The notes under the pieces: generated by a model | Database searches by the model: none | Seen by the model: the letters and a program-made list of their open reading frames with translations, nothing else | Told to the model about the DNA's origin: nothing | Assembly: GCF_048544455.1 (NCBI RefSeq) | Contig: NC_133538.1 | Coordinates: 42,407,969 to 42,471,968, forward strand | Direction of reading: 5' to 3' | Source: Silene latifolia | Lineage: Eukaryota; Streptophyta; Magnoliopsida; Caryophyllales; Caryophyllaceae | DNA: 64,000 bases | Program-made: the position numbers and the translations under genes | Shown here: piece after piece, positions 63,414 to 64,000 of the stretch | Layout: every line of letters begins with the position of its first letter | How positions within the stretch are numbered: the stretch's first letter is position 1

Positions 63414-64000
63414 ATTTTAATTCTTCATTTTTTAATTCAAAATGAAGAGGCTCGCTTTGACCGTTAAGAGTAGGTAAGTGGGTAACCTCTTCCCTGTCTT
63501 TTTTTTTCTATCTCGTCGTATGGTATCACATTCTCATTCTGTTCTGCGCTATTTGATAATCTCCGTCAATACCTCGGTTTAGGTCTGGGATAATCTTTTG
63601 TTCCAAAGTCCTGGGGCTATTTACAACTAATAATTCTCGGATGTACTAGTAGTGCATCAAAGATGCAGTCATTGATTCTCCCGAGAGGCTACAATTACCG
63701 CGAGGAAACATAAAAAATATTAATGACATGACGAGGAACGCATTTTTGCTATGCTACTAATACTTGTACTTGCTCTGCTATTCTCTGGCTGAGGAAGAGT
63801 TACGGGGCGTAAAAAAAAATATTATTGGGGCATACTATAAGTAATAGTAAGTGCATGATAACACGTAATAATAAAAAAAAAAAGATAAGGCCCATTCCAC
63901 TTTGACAAAAGACCCACATCCAAGTTCCATAGCTTTAGCTCCGCTATCCCAATCATGATTTTCCTATTCCCAAAAGGGAAAGGCCCTTCCCTTCGGGGTC
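63414..64000. other. Plastid trnN-trnR spacer
   Basis: Non-coding plastid inverted-repeat sequence. trnR-ACG would be expected just beyond the window end. Confidence 0.7.

Larger units (their letters stand above)
59601..64000. other. Plastid DNA insertion (NUPT), about 4.4 kb, open at the window end
   Basis: ycf1 (minus), its upstream region, trnN-GUU (plus) and the trnN-trnR spacer appear in the order of the plastid inverted repeat. The ycf1 copy has an in-frame stop and frameshifts. The left junction with nuclear DNA is near 59600. Confidence 0.88.

Overview
This is nuclear plant DNA from a eudicot. The mix of LTR retrotransposons (Tat/Ogre-, Athila-, chromovirus- and copia-type) and a plastid fragment suggests Caryophyllales, perhaps Caryophyllaceae; that placement is a guess. 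Almost everything is transposon or decayed gene. No intact host protein gene is visible.

Layout. 1-3357: 5' part and LTR of a chromovirus-like element on the minus strand. 3358-8003: 3' end and LTR of one Athila element (D), then a second, different Athila-type LTR. 8004-9185: non-coding DNA with a long TTA microsatellite. 9186-16342: a complete Athila-type element (C) with gag and protease remnants only, target site duplication atagt, and a 555-bp TRIM element inside the protease active-site codon. 16389-16541: a short candidate first exon. 16542-57134: a four-level nest. Its layers are a Tat/Ogre-like gag-only element (N1); a chromovirus-like element with iMet primer site (N2, 21962-49332); an Athila element (N3, 23885-43371); and a copia element (N4, 25307-34138). 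57135-58972: decayed exons of a gene resembling the plant mobile domain (PMD) family, possibly the rest of the gene started at 16389. About 59601-64000: plastid DNA (ycf1 remnant, trnN-GUU, spacer), running off the window.

How the parts relate. Rough LTR divergence rises outward: about 2% in N4, 3-4% in N3, 6% in N2 and 8% or more in N1, as the nesting order requires. None of the Ty3-type elements shows reverse transcriptase or integrase; the only such motif is a decayed YVDD in the copia element. These families therefore look non-autonomous and moved in trans.

The most unusual signal is a short palindrome with core TCGATCGA, found about 57 times in eleven clusters where chance predicts about one. 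The clusters lie in LTRs of unrelated families, ahead of internal spliced genes, and inside one gag-pro reading frame. In several cases a cluster lies upstream of a TATA-like box or leader intron. This looks like a promoter or binding-site module shared by competing retrotransposon families. Two of those families also carry a related extra ORF with a leader intron ending at the start codon.
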